Counted from the first letter of the stretch, positions 46,528 to 55,138 are shown. The stretch is 64,000 nt of DNA from Noviherbaspirillum pedocola (GCF_016632335.1 NZ_JAEPBG010000002.1:124001-188000); one strand, 5' to 3'. Notes: generated by a model not told the origin, from the sequence alone. Program-made: numbers and translations.

Positions 46528-46944
46528 ATGAAACACCCCAATGCTTATCTACAATCCTGTTGTGCCGGCATTGTCATCGCTGTCAGCACAATGCTTGTCT
46601 GCTCGCCAAGCTTTGCGGCGGGTAAAGCCAAGTCTTCCGGGACCGACGACAGTTATCAGCAGCAACGTGCCGATTGTCTTGCCGGCCGAACTGCCGAAGA
46701 CCAGGCGACTTGTTTGCGCGAAGCGGGCGCTGCACGCCAGGCGGCGCAAAAAGGCGATCTGAGCAATGGTTCGGATTACCAGCGTAACGCAATGCAGCGT
46801 TGCCAGCCCTTGCCGCCGGATGACCGTGCCGACTGCGAACGGCGCGTGCGCGGCGAAGGAAGCACCAGCGGCAGCGTTGGCGGCGGTGGTATTTACCGGG
46901 AATTGCGCACCACGAAACCAGCTCCGGAAGATGGCAAGCAGTAG
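46528..46944 (+). CDS. Hypothetical periplasmic protein with four conserved-looking cysteines
   Basis: A 138-residue protein starting at 46528 (AGGGAG upstream) with a signal peptide cleaved probably after S-F-A-A (about residue 31). The mature part has four Cys in D-C-L, T-C-L-R-E-A-G, R-C-Q-P-L-P-P-D-D and D-C-E-R-R-V, suggesting two disulfides, then a Gly/Ser-rich tail. I do not recognise a named family. It is the first of three small stress- or envelope-like genes. Confidence 0.65.
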   Translation: MKHPNAYLQSCCAGIVIAVSTMLVCSPSFAAGKAKSSGTDDSYQQQRADCLAGRTAEDQATCLREAGAARQAAQKGDLSNGSDYQRNAMQRCQPLPPDDRADCERRVRGEGSTSGSVGGGGIYRELRTTKPAPEDGKQ

Positions 46945-47234
46945 GGCCGGACAGCGACTTCCGGCATCACGATTGCAAGCTTGCCGGATGCGCTCCTGAT
47001 CCTTACCGCTAAATTTCGGACGCGGCCGCTTGAACCATGTCATGCCTTTGGCGCCAACATGACTGGAAAAGCCCAGTCGTGGTTGAATCGATTCCTGCCA
47101 TCGTGCTGTCATGCCGAAACGCGCCGTCGCACCGATACGGCATGCAGGATGCACAATGCGACAAGCCTCTCGTTCGCTGGCTTGCGCCGGCGGACCGGTC
47201 TAACCCTGATGAAGTCAAGAAAGGAGTGATAACC

Positions 47235-47450
47235 ATGCCCTCGCAGCAATACACTCGCAGCACCGGAAAACGCCTTACCTATCTGATCGCCTATGACAAG
47301 GGCGAATACTTTATCGAACGCGACGGTTTGCTCAAGAAGGCCGTGCCGGATGCGATGGCAACCGGCATATCGCCCTCGGAAGCAACGCCGAAAATGATGC
47401 TCAGACTGGCCATCGGCGACATCGAATCGCTCAACGGGATGGACGAGTAA
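47235..47450 (+). CDS. Small hypothetical protein
   Basis: A 71-residue soluble protein with a strong AAGGAG 8 bases before the ATG. It contains Y-L-I-A-Y-D-K-G-E-Y-F-I-E-R-D-G and an acidic end. No signal peptide or membrane segment. No family recognised. Confidence 0.55.
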   Translation: MPSQQYTRSTGKRLTYLIAYDKGEYFIERDGLLKKAVPDAMATGISPSEATPKMMLRLAIGDIESLNGMDE

Positions 47451-47516
47451 GCGTAGGTATCGGTATCGTGCGCGCGAAGCATAGGCGGGCGGCGCAACGC
47501 GCCATGACAGCATCCC

Positions 47517-47573
47517 GATACATCTGATACACGGCGATACAAAGCCGCAGCTTGCTGACATCTTTCCGATACA
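47517..47573 (+). promoter_or_regulatory. Phased GATACA repeat array upstream of the Spy-like gene
   Basis: GATACA occurs at 47517, 47526, 47536 and 47568, that is with 9-10-bp and about three-turn spacing; two GTATC copies (47457, 47463) lie further upstream. Helically phased hexamers are how OmpR-family response regulators bind. Confidence 0.45.
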
Positions 47574-47647
47574 TGGTTTGGGCATCATGTGCAGCATGTG
47601 CAGAGCCGGTCTGCACATCTCTCAACCACCGCAAGGAAGGAATCACA

Positions 47648-48121
47648 ATGAACAAGCTCTATCAATCGCTGCTGACCACGCTGCTCGCCGCCGGCATCTC
47701 GGGCGCCGCCTTTGCCGCACCGCCGGCCGCCGGCGGTCCCGGGCCTGGTTCCGACCCGATGATGGCTGGCGAACATCATCAGGGAGGAGGGGACCGGCTC
47801 CAGCATTTCCAGCGTCGCCAGACCGAGCTGCACGACAAGCTCAAGCTCGACGCAAAGCAGGAAGCCGCATGGAAAACCTACATCGCCGCGATTCAGCCGA
47901 GCGCAACGCAGCAGCCGCCGCAACGTGAGGATATGCGCAAGCTGCCAGCGCCGGAGCGGGTGGAAAAGATGCTCACGGCGATGCGCGAACGCGAAGCCAT
48001 GATGAGCAAGCATCTCGAGGCGATGAAAGTCTTCTACGCCACGCTGTCACCGCTGCAGAAGCAGATTTTTGATGACAATGTCGGCGGCGGCGCGATGATG
48101 CAGCATCACCGCCATCGCTGA
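47648..48121 (+). CDS. Spy/CpxP-family periplasmic protein (LTxxQ motif)
   Basis: A 157-residue protein with a signal peptide (cleavage after A-A-F-A, about 23) and a helical mature part. L-S-P-L-Q-K-Q-I-F-D-D corresponds to the L-T-x-x-Q motif, and the R-E-R-E-A-M-M-S-K-H helix precedes it, as in Spy chaperones. Met- and His-rich (H-H-Q-G, M-M-Q-H-H-R-H-R at the end), which hints at metal binding. Spy proteins are ATP-independent periplasmic chaperones induced by envelope stress. AAGGAAGG precedes the start. Confidence 0.82.
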   Translation: MNKLYQSLLTTLLAAGISGAAFAAPPAAGGPGPGSDPMMAGEHHQGGGDRLQHFQRRQTELHDKLKLDAKQEAAWKTYIAAIQPSATQQPPQREDMRKLPAPERVEKMLTAMREREAMMSKHLEAMKVFYATLSPLQKQIFDDNVGGGAMMQHHRHR

Positions 48122-48140
48122 AGCCATCTTCAGAAGTTCA

Positions 48141-48165
48141 CACCGCCGCTACTGGCGCGGCGGTG
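48141..48165 (+). terminator. Hairpin after the Spy-like gene
   Basis: CACCGCCGC (48141-48149) pairs perfectly with GCGGCGGTG (48157-48165) around TACTGGC. No T tract follows, so terminator activity is uncertain. It lies between convergent genes. Confidence 0.55.
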
Positions 48166-48189
48166 TCACGCCAAGCTAAATCTCTCTTT

Positions 48190-49320
48190 CTAACGCAGCC
48201 ACCATGCAATGCCGGCCGCCGCTGCCAGAAATGGCAGCGACCACGCATGGAAGCGCAACCAGATCCCCCGTTCCGGCGCCATGCGCAGCGCGATGATGTT
48301 GGCCAGCGAACCAATGATCAGGCCGAAGCCTCCGGCATCCACCGCAAAGGCAATCGTCTTCCAATCCTTGCTGTATTCAGCCAGAAGAATCGCAGCCGGC
48401 ACGTTGCTGATCAGCTGCGAAGCGCCGACGCCGAGCAGGAAGAGCTGCGGGGTGTGTTCGGGATGCCAATGTGCGATCCATTCGCGCAGCGCTGGCAAAT
48501 TGGCGACCTGCCGCAAGTCGATGAACATCAGGATGAATATCAGGATGAGCGCCCAATCCACCTGAGCAAGAACCCGGCGCCAGAGGATGAGAAAAGGCAG
48601 CGCCACCAGCAGCAAGGCTGCCAGCGGATGATGCAGGTCCGTCAGGATCAGAAACGGCGGGTACAGCAGCAAGGCCACCGTGAGCAGACGGCGGTCAGTG
48701 TCATGTGCCGTGCCATCGGCATCGAATTTCAACGGCTTTGAAGAAAATGCGAGCAACGTCAGGCAGGCCAGCGCCAGCATCAGCGCGGCAGCCAGCGGCA
48801 GCATGGCCAGCAGAAATTCGGAAAAGGGAGTGCCGGACAATTGCCAGAGAAACAGGTTTTGCGGATTGCCGATCGGCGTTGCCGTCGATCCGGCATTGGC
48901 GGCCATGGCTTCGAAGATGACCAGGCGACCGAGCGGCACCCCCGCGCGTGCCAGCGTCAGCGTCAGCGGCACCATCACGAACAGCGCGACATCGTTGGTC
49001 AGTACCGTGGACAGCAGTCCGGTCGTGGCGACCAGAAATAGCGCAAGCGCTCGCTCGTTCGGCATCATCCCGACCAGCTTGCGCGCTACGCGCGGCAGAT
49101 AACCCGAAGTTTCAACGCCTTTCGTCAGCGTAAGCAATCCGCCCAGCGTGGCGATAGTCGGCCAGTCCACCATGCGTGGATAGTGAACGATCGCGGATGG
49201 CGTGACAAAAGCCAGCAGCACCAGGCCCAGCAAGAGAATCTGAAAGAGGCGATCACGGCGCAACGCCAGAAATAGCCCGTGTAACAGGCCGGCCTGCGGG
49301 GCCGCGTTTGCCTCAGCCAT
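48190..49320 (-). CDS. ArsB/NhaD (IT superfamily) ion permease
   Basis: A 376-residue protein with about ten membrane helices. The S-T-V-L-T-N-D-V-A-L-F-V-M-V-P (about 110-124) and S-T-A-T-P-I-G-N-P-Q-N-L-F (about 150-162) re-entrant motifs, plus S-Q-L-I-S-N-V-P-A-A in the second half, are characteristic of the ArsB/NhaD/citrate-anion transporter superfamily. Substrate (arsenite, Na+/H+ or a dicarboxylate) cannot be assigned, and no ars genes are nearby. ATG at 49320 is preferred over a TTG 15 bases upstream. Confidence 0.82.
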   Translation of the reverse strand: MAEANAAPQAGLLHGLFLALRRDRLFQILLLGLVLLAFVTPSAIVHYPRMVDWPTIATLGGLLTLTKGVETSGYLPRVARKLVGMMPNERALALFLVATTGLLSTVLTNDVALFVMVPLTLTLARAGVPLGRLVIFEAMAANAGSTATPIGNPQNLFLWQLSGTPFSEFLLAMLPLAAALMLALACLTLLAFSSKPLKFDADGTAHDTDRRLLTVALLLYPPFLILTDLHHPLAALLLVALPFLILWRRVLAQVDWALILIFILMFIDLRQVANLPALREWIAHWHPEHTPQLFLLGVGASQLISNVPAAILLAEYSKDWKTIAFAVDAGGFGLIIGSLANIIALRMAPERGIWLRFHAWSLPFLAAAAGIAWWLR

Positions 49321-49527
49321 GAGCGAGTCGCCCAAAAGCCAGCCGCGAACGGGAAGCCTCTGCAGGCCCCACGAGATCAGAACAAGATGACGACATGACA
49401 GCTTTCGGCGGTGGAAGTCGGCGCATTATAGCCAAGCGGATTGGCGCCCACGCCGCAAAGCTGCATGGAATTGCGACAGTGCAAGTTATTCGATAAGAAT
49501 CAAACGACTAGCGTCGTTGGAGAGGAC

Positions 49528-49562
49528 TTGTCCACAGCATTGTCCACGAAAGCTGTGGGTAA
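49528..49562. promoter_or_regulatory. Inverted repeat with DnaA-box-like sequences
   Basis: TTGTCCACA (49528-49536), TTGTCCACG (49540-49548) and TGTGGGTAA (49554-49562, inverse TTACCCACA) each differ by one or two bases from the DnaA box TTATCCACA. CCACAGC and GCTGTGG (49532-49538, 49552-49558) form a perfect inverted repeat in the same segment, which could instead be a hairpin ending the upstream minus-strand gene. Confidence 0.35.
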
Positions 49563-49577
49563 ATCGGGATTGCCGCT

Positions 49578-49916
49578 TCAGCGTATGCGCCGCGCTTCCA
49601 GCACCGCCTGTATCGCATAGTCGCGCGCTTTCTGCCGGGTTTCTGTCAGCACGTCATTGGCCCATTGGGTGTAGCCGAATAATTCATAGGTAGGGAGCAA
49701 CATGCGCTGATAGTGGTCATCGCAGGCTGACAGCGCGGCCGAAGCGATGTCGGAAGGGAGGGCGTTCTGGCCGGCGGAAGATTCTGCGTATTTCTTTACA
49801 CAGGCGAGGTACTGCTTGTACGCATCATCCTGACGGCTGCGGCTATCGCCAAAGAATTGGGCATGGGCACTGCAGGCAGTCAGAACGAGAAGAGCCATGG
49901 CAAGCTGCTTTTTCAT
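49578..49916 (-). CDS. Hypothetical secreted small protein
   Basis: A 112-residue protein starting at 49916 with GGAGAATGT directly upstream. It has a signal sequence (K-K-Q-L-A-M-A-L-L-V-L-T-A-C-S-A-H-A). A Cys at about 15 could be a lipobox Cys (L-T-A-C), so it may be a lipoprotein. The mature part has two Cys (L-A-C-V, S-A-C-D) and is helical. Family not recognised. An ORF extending upstream overlaps the divergent cyclase start and is rejected. Confidence 0.65.
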   Translation of the reverse strand: MKKQLAMALLVLTACSAHAQFFGDSRSRQDDAYKQYLACVKKYAESSAGQNALPSDIASAALSACDDHYQRMLLPTYELFGYTQWANDVLTETRQKARDYAIQAVLEARRIR

Positions 49917-50042
49917 ACATTCTCCGGAAGGGATGAGAAATCTTGCCGGCTTAGTAACGAAAAACCGGGAATGTGCCAGTAACCCAATCTTTTCCCCCTT
50001 TTTTCGCCTCAACGGTAACAGAGAAATCTGCGAAAATGCCGT

Positions 50043-52289
50043 ATGGAAACTTTTCTGAGTAAGGCTGTGCGTGGCCGGCGAGATATCCACAGCGGGACAT
50101 TCAAGCGTCTGTCACAGCCCGCGGTCAGCGCAAGCGTATTCCTCGCTCTGTTATGCGCCGTGCTGCTCGCTGTGGGTGTTTGGGCGAGCTGGGAGTCGCG
50201 CGCAAGACAATTGCATGAAGGTGAAGTCGCGGCGACGAACCTGGCGCACGCCGTTGAGCAGCAGGTTGATGATGCTGTCACCTCGGCCGACATGATCCTC
50301 GTGGGCATCGTCCACCGCGCGCGTCACGACGCCGGAAAGGCTGATGCTCTCGAGGATTTGAACAGCATCCTGGCGACTCAGGCCGCAGCGCTGCCGCAAC
50401 TGGCTGGTCTGTTCGTTTATGACGAGAACGGGCGGTGGATCGCCAATTCGCTACGCACGCTGCCAAGGAATGCAAACAATGCCGACCGCGAGTACTTCCA
50501 ATATCACCGCGACCATGCGACACCCGGCCCGTTCATCGGCCCGCCAGTGCGCAGCCGGCTCACCGGCGACTGGATCCTGACCGTTTCGCGCCGCATCGAC
50601 CATCCTGACGGCAGCTTCGCCGGCGTCGCGCTGGCCACCATTCCGCTGTCTTACTTTCAGAAGTACTACGCCCGTTTCAATCTTGGTGAGCGCGGCCTGA
50701 TTGCGTTGCTACGCGACGATGGCACGCTGCTAGCCCGGTTGCCATTCGTCGAATCGGGCATCGGTAAGAATCTGTCCTCGATGGCGATTTTCCAGGATTA
50801 CCTGAATCATCCCGGCAGCGGCTCGACGCATCGGCGATCGGAGTTGGACGGCGTTGCCCGGATCTATGCCTACCAGCATTCCGAGCGCTATCCGATTCTG
50901 GTCACTGCAGCACTGGCGCACGATGATGTGCTGCTGAACTGGAAGCGCGATGCCGCCAGCAATGCTGCCGCGCTGTTGTTGCTGACCACGGTAGTGGCAC
51001 TCACCGGATGGCGCTTCATCCGGCAATTGCGGCTGCGTCAGCGTAGCGAGCGTGCGCTGGCCGAAAGCGAGCAAAAGATACGTTCGATCACGGACAATCT
51101 GCCGGTGCTGATTTCCTATGTCGATCGCAACCGTCGCTTCGGCTTCGTCAATGCGACGATGCAGCAGATTTTGCGCAAGCCGATGTCGGCCATTCTCGGG
51201 CAACCGATGGCCGATGTAATCGGCGAAGAACGCTATCGCGACCGCATCGACAACATTGATGCCGCGCTGGCCGGAAACCGGGTCGAATTCGAGCTTGAAG
51301 CCGCCACGCCTGATGGCACCCGCCATGTGCATACCGTGTATCTGCCCGACGTCGGCCAGGATGGTGAAGTCCATGGATTTCATGCGCTCAGCGCCGATAT
51401 CACTGAACTGCGCGCCGCCGAAGCACGGATACGGGCGATTGCCGATAATCTGCCGGCGCTGATCGCCTACGTCGACAGTGATCAGTGTTTCCGCTTCAGC
51501 AACAACTACGCGCGCGAACTGCCCTTGGCGCGCTCCGGCAGCCTGACCGGCATGACCGTTGCCGAGGCTTTCGGCGAGGCGGCCTATCCGGCGCTGCTGC
51601 CGCATCTGCAGGCCGCGCTCGAGGGGGATCGCATGTCCTTCGAGCATGCCCTGGGCGTCGACGATGCGGCTCGCGTGCTGCATTGTGAATTCGTGCCCGA
51701 TCGTGACAGGCATGGCAGGGTGCTCGGCTTCCATTGGCTGGCCACGGATATCAGTGCGCAGAAGCGGGTGGAGCGCCAGCTGCAGCGGCTGGCGCGCTTC
51801 GATGCCCTGACCGGCTTGCCCAACCGTTCGCTGCTTCAGGATCGGCTGGCCGAAGCGATTCTTCGCGCGCGGCGCGGCAATACCCGGCTGGCGCTGCTGT
51901 TTCTGGATGTCGACCGGTTCAAAACCATCAACGACAGCCTCGGTCATCACGGCGGCGACGAAGTGCTGGTGCAATTCGCGCAGCGTCTGAAAGCCAGCGT
52001 GCGCATCAGCGATACCGTCGCGCGGCTGGCCGGCGATGAATTCGTGATTCTTCTGGAAGGTTTGCCCAGCGCCGACGAAGCCACGCTGGTGGCGGACAAG
52101 ATCCTGGGCGCGATGCAATCGCCGTTCTCGATTGCCGGCGCGCTGCGCGCGGTGTCGACCAGCATCGGCATTGCTGTCAGCGGCCCGGGCGAGCCGGGCA
52201 CGCCGGAAAGCCTGTTGAAGACGGCGGATGAAGCGCTGTACGCGGCCAAACGCGCCGGCCGCAATGCCTGGGAAATGCTGGCCGCCTGA
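50043..52289 (+). CDS. Membrane sensor diguanylate cyclase (Cache-like, two PAS, GGDEF)
   Basis: A 748-residue protein. Helix 1 at about 28-50, an extracytoplasmic sensor of about 250 residues resembling a dCache domain (V-Y-D-E-N-G-R-W-I-A; D-R-E-Y-F-Q-Y-H-R-D), helix 2 at about 303-323, PAS domains at about 345-455 and 465-580, and a C-terminal GGDEF domain. The active-site motif is A-G-D-E-F (663-667) rather than GGDEF; AGDEF variants can be active. An RxxD inhibitory site (R654-I-S-D657) stands exactly five residues before it. It should make cyclic-di-GMP. No EAL domain. It stands alone, divergent from a small secreted protein. Confidence 0.9.
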   Translation: METFLSKAVRGRRDIHSGTFKRLSQPAVSASVFLALLCAVLLAVGVWASWESRARQLHEGEVAATNLAHAVEQQVDDAVTSADMILVGIVHRARHDAGKADALEDLNSILATQAAALPQLAGLFVYDENGRWIANSLRTLPRNANNADREYFQYHRDHATPGPFIGPPVRSRLTGDWILTVSRRIDHPDGSFAGVALATIPLSYFQKYYARFNLGERGLIALLRDDGTLLARLPFVESGIGKNLSSMAIFQDYLNHPGSGSTHRRSELDGVARIYAYQHSERYPILVTAALAHDDVLLNWKRDAASNAAALLLLTTVVALTGWRFIRQLRLRQRSERALAESEQKIRSITDNLPVLISYVDRNRRFGFVNATMQQILRKPMSAILGQPMADVIGEERYRDRIDNIDAALAGNRVEFELEAATPDGTRHVHTVYLPDVGQDGEVHGFHALSADITELRAAEARIRAIADNLPALIAYVDSDQCFRFSNNYARELPLARSGSLTGMTVAEAFGEAAYPALLPHLQAALEGDRMSFEHALGVDDAARVLHCEFVPDRDRHGRVLGFHWLATDISAQKRVERQLQRLARFDALTGLPNRSLLQDRLAEAILRARRGNTRLALLFLDVDRFKTINDSLGHHGGDEVLVQFAQRLKASVRISDTVARLAGDEFVILLEGLPSADEATLVADKILGAMQSPFSIAGALRAVSTSIGIAVSGPGEPGTPESLLKTADEALYAAKRAGRNAWEMLAA

Positions 52290-52329
52290 AGCAGAACTTA
52301 CGCGCCTCGACCATGGCGCAAGCGCGCCT

Positions 52330-52776
52330 TCAGTAACGCCGTTTGCGGAAATCGTGCTTCGTCACGATGCGGCTGGTATCGATCAGCAGTGACAGGCCAA
52401 GGATCAATTGCGTCAGCAGATTGCCGGGCAATGCCCAAATCTGCCTGCCGGGCGCTTCCACCCCGGTGGCGGCGGTAATGACAGGCGTTGCCCATTCCGC
52501 TTCCGGCGTCACATCGAGCAGCACATCGCCTTCGCCGGTGGTGTGCATGTAGATGTCGCCGCCCGCGCTCAGGGTGAAGCAGATGCCCTGGCCGACCGGC
52601 TGCGAAAACGGTTTCGCAGTGCGCTCCAGTGTGCGCTGCAGGTCGCGGTTGTAGCTTTCGATCCAGCCTTCCACATCGCCGCTGGTGGCCAGGTGGATCC
52701 AGGGGCGCACCGGCGCCGGAGGCGGTTCATCGTCGTAGTCGTGCATGCTTGGCGTGTCGTGGGATGGGGGCGCCAT
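52330..52776 (-). CDS. Hypothetical protein
   Basis: A 148-residue soluble protein with a Pro/Asp-rich N-terminus (P-P-P-A-P-V-R-P-W) and a hydrophobic C-terminal segment (N-L-L-T-Q-L-I-L-G-L-S-L-L-I, about 118-131) that could be a membrane-associated helix, ending in basic K-R-R. No family recognised. It runs in the same direction as the aminotransferase downstream of it. Confidence 0.55.
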   Translation of the reverse strand: MAPPSHDTPSMHDYDDEPPPAPVRPWIHLATSGDVEGWIESYNRDLQRTLERTAKPFSQPVGQGICFTLSAGGDIYMHTTGEGDVLLDVTPEAEWATPVITAATGVEAPGRQIWALPGNLLTQLILGLSLLIDTSRIVTKHDFRKRRY

Positions 52777-52853
52777 GGTAAGTGCGGCAAACGAACTAGG
52801 GAAGGGGAGTCAGCTTTTCCTCGGTGACGCTGGTCCCATCCCGCAGTGTTAGC

Positions 52854-54230
52854 TCAGGCGATTGGCGCTGTCGCTTCGCGCTGACCGTACAACGCCGAGC
52901 TCGGCTGCGCCGCCTGCGCACGCAGGGCCGAGGCAATCGCATCGAAAATCCGGTCGACCTGCGCCGGTTCGATGATCAGCGGCGGCGACAGCGCAATGAT
53001 GTCGCCGGTCGTACGCACCAGCACACCCTCGTCCCAGAAGCAACGCAGGAACACATCGATGGCGCGCGCCGTCGGCTTGCCGGGCAGCGACTCGAGTTCG
53101 ATGCCGCACACCAGGCCGAGATTGCGGATGTCCTTGACGAAGGGCAGGCCGCGCAGACTGTGCGCCGCATCCTCGAAATACGGTGCGGTGGCCGCCGCGC
53201 GGGCGAACAAATCTTCCTCGCGGTAGACCTCCATGGTTGCCAGCATCGCCGCCGCGGCCAGCGGATGGCCGCTGTAGGTATAGCCGTGCGCCAGTTCGAT
53301 CGCGCCCTGCGGTGCGGTCTCCATGAAGATGTCATGGATGTCACGTCGCACCATCACCGCGCCCATCGGCACGGCGGCATTCGTCAATCCCTTTGCGCAA
53401 GTGATCATGTCCGGCACCACGCCGAAATAATCGGCGGCGAAGGGTGCGCCCAGGCGGCCGAAACCGGTAATGACTTCGTCGAAGATCAGCAGGATGCCGT
53501 GCCGGTCGCAGATGTCGCGCAGGCGCTGCAGATAGCCCTTCGGCGGCAGGATCACGCCGGTCGATCCCTGCACTGGTTCGACGATCAGCGCCGCAACCGT
53601 GCTCGGGTCGTGCAACGCAAGCAGACGCGCTTCAAGTTCGTCGGCAAGTGCGGCGCCGTATTCAGGCAGGCCGCGGGAAAAGGCGTTGCGTTCGATATCC
53701 AGCGGGTGGCGCAGGTGGTCGGCATTGGCCAGCGTCGCGCCGAACTGTTTGCGATTACCGGCGATACCGCCGACGGCAATGCCGCCGAAGTTGACGCCGT
53801 GGTAGGCGCGCTCACGCCCGATGAGCCGTACCCGCTGCGCATCGCCGCGGGCACGGTGCCAGGCGAGGGCGATCTTCAACGCGGTGTCCACCGATTCGGA
53901 TCCGTCATTGCAGAAAAACACCCGATCCAGGCCTTCCGGCGCGATCGCCGCCAATGCACTGGCCGATTGGAATGCCTTTGGATGTCCCATCTGGAACAGC
54001 GGCGCGAAATCCATTTCGCCGGCCTGGCGCCGTATCGCTTCGGTGATCTTCGGGTGGCAGTGGCCGGCGTTCACGCACCACAGGCCGGCGGTGCCGTCGA
54101 GAATCTGGCGGCCATCGTCGCTGGTGTAATACATGCCGGAGGCGGAAACCAGCATCCGCGGTCGCTCCTTGAATTCCCGATTGGCGGTGAAAGGCATCCA
54201 CAAGTGTTCGGTATTGACGGCTTGTTCCAT
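52854..54230 (-). CDS. Omega-amino acid:pyruvate aminotransferase (class III)
   Basis: A 458-residue PLP enzyme. N-terminal H-L-W-M-P-F-T-A-N-R-E-F, the C-N-D-G-S-E-S-V-D-T-A cofactor-phosphate loop, D-E-V-I-T-G-F-G-R and the Schiff-base lysine in T-C-A-K-G-L-T-N (Lys280) identify class III; H-G-Y-T-Y-S-G-H-P and L-W-M-P-F are typical of beta-alanine/omega-amino acid:pyruvate transaminases. It moves an amino group from beta-alanine or similar amines to pyruvate. ATG at 54230; an extension to 54386 has no family support. No strong ribosome binding site is visible. Confidence 0.9.
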   Translation of the reverse strand: MEQAVNTEHLWMPFTANREFKERPRMLVSASGMYYTSDDGRQILDGTAGLWCVNAGHCHPKITEAIRRQAGEMDFAPLFQMGHPKAFQSASALAAIAPEGLDRVFFCNDGSESVDTALKIALAWHRARGDAQRVRLIGRERAYHGVNFGGIAVGGIAGNRKQFGATLANADHLRHPLDIERNAFSRGLPEYGAALADELEARLLALHDPSTVAALIVEPVQGSTGVILPPKGYLQRLRDICDRHGILLIFDEVITGFGRLGAPFAADYFGVVPDMITCAKGLTNAAVPMGAVMVRRDIHDIFMETAPQGAIELAHGYTYSGHPLAAAAMLATMEVYREEDLFARAAATAPYFEDAAHSLRGLPFVKDIRNLGLVCGIELESLPGKPTARAIDVFLRCFWDEGVLVRTTGDIIALSPPLIIEPAQVDRIFDAIASALRAQAAQPSSALYGQREATAPIA

Positions 54231-54418
54231 GGTGAGGTGTCGAAGGACGAGGGAGCGCACATGGTAGTCCTTTCGGCAACGGCATGGGCGGACAACGTCT
54301 CCAGGCTTTGCGCACTTCCCTGAAGCGGTTTCCATGTTCGATTGACGGAATTTCATCCGTGTAGCGAACGCACGACAGAAAGACATAAGAAAAATGCAAA
54401 AAAATCGCTATCGGCCCC

Positions 54419-54445
54419 TAAATTTTTCGTTAGCGCTGCCGATAC
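54419..54445 (+). promoter_or_regulatory. Sigma-28 (FliA)-like promoter 1 upstream of flhDC
   Basis: TAAA (54419-54422), 15 bases, GCCGATAC (54438-54445), against the consensus TAAA-N15-GCCGATAA. It is embedded in CCCTAAATTT, which recurs 78 bp downstream. Confidence 0.65.
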
Positions 54446-54496
54446 ACCTCCTGCAAGGCGCAGAAAATCGAGTCGAAAAAATTTTTCTTCCGACCC

Positions 54497-54523
54497 TAAA
54501 TTTCTCGCCGAGCTTGCCGTAAA
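54497..54523 (+). promoter_or_regulatory. Sigma-28-like promoter 2 upstream of flhDC
   Basis: TAAA (54497-54500), 15 bases, GCCGTAAA (54516-54523). Same CCCTAAATTT context as promoter 1. Confidence 0.5.
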
Positions 54524-54549
54524 TGCCATTGTAGGTCTTGCGCAAGCCA

Positions 54550-54575
54550 GAAAATCCGTCCGTTGCCGCCGATAA
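54550..54575 (+). promoter_or_regulatory. Sigma-28-like promoter 3 upstream of flhDC
   Basis: GAAA (54550-54553), 14 bases, perfect GCCGATAA (54568-54575). The -35 part lies in CAGAAAATC, a sequence also found at 54461-54469. The rest of the 590-bp gap to flhD holds a small ATTTCT/AGAAAT hairpin (54705-54720) and no gene. Confidence 0.45.
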
Positions 54576-54820
54576 TGCTACGTGTTTTCAATGACTTGCC
54601 GAATACTCCGCAGTTTTTCTCGCTCCGCTCCGTTGCCGATGTTCGGCCACGGAGAAGCAGGTATTTCCCTCTTGTAAGACAAAAGCCTACAAGTCCATAG
54701 GAAAATTTCTCACTAGAAATACAGAGAACGGCTTATTTCCGCACGGCATCATAAGCGGCACACTCTCTCCATCGGCAAAGCAACCGGGCAAACCGGCGAC
54801 CAACGGACAGGAGAGAGAGC

Positions 54821-55138
54821 ATGAACATGAACGACATGATGGCGGAGATCCGCGACGCGAATCTGAACTACCTGATGCTGGCTCAGCAGATGATCCGCGC
54901 CGACAAGACATGCGCCATCTATCGCCTTGGTATCAGCGCGGAAGTCGCCTCGCTCATCGAAGGTCTGTCGAATGCGCAGCTGCTCAAGCTGGCCAGCGCC
55001 AATCTGATGCTGGCGCGTTTCCGCTTCGATGACAGTGCCGTGCTCGGCATGCTCACGAGCCACACCAAGGAGCGCTCGCTCTCCCAGACCCATGCCGCCA
55101 TCCTGATGGCTGGCCAGCCGGTCGAAGAAATCCACTGA
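54821..55138 (+). CDS. flhD: Flagellar transcriptional activator FlhD
   Basis: A 105-residue protein with the family start M-N-D-M-M-A-E-I-R-D-A-N-L-N-Y-L-M-L-A-Q and conserved mid-region A-I-Y-R-L-G-I-S. With FlhC it forms the heterohexameric class I master activator of flagellar genes. GGAGAGAGAGC precedes the ATG. The long upstream region with sigma-28-like promoters suggests complex control. Confidence 0.96.
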   Translation: MNMNDMMAEIRDANLNYLMLAQQMIRADKTCAIYRLGISAEVASLIEGLSNAQLLKLASANLMLARFRFDDSAVLGMLTSHTKERSLSQTHAAILMAGQPVEEIH

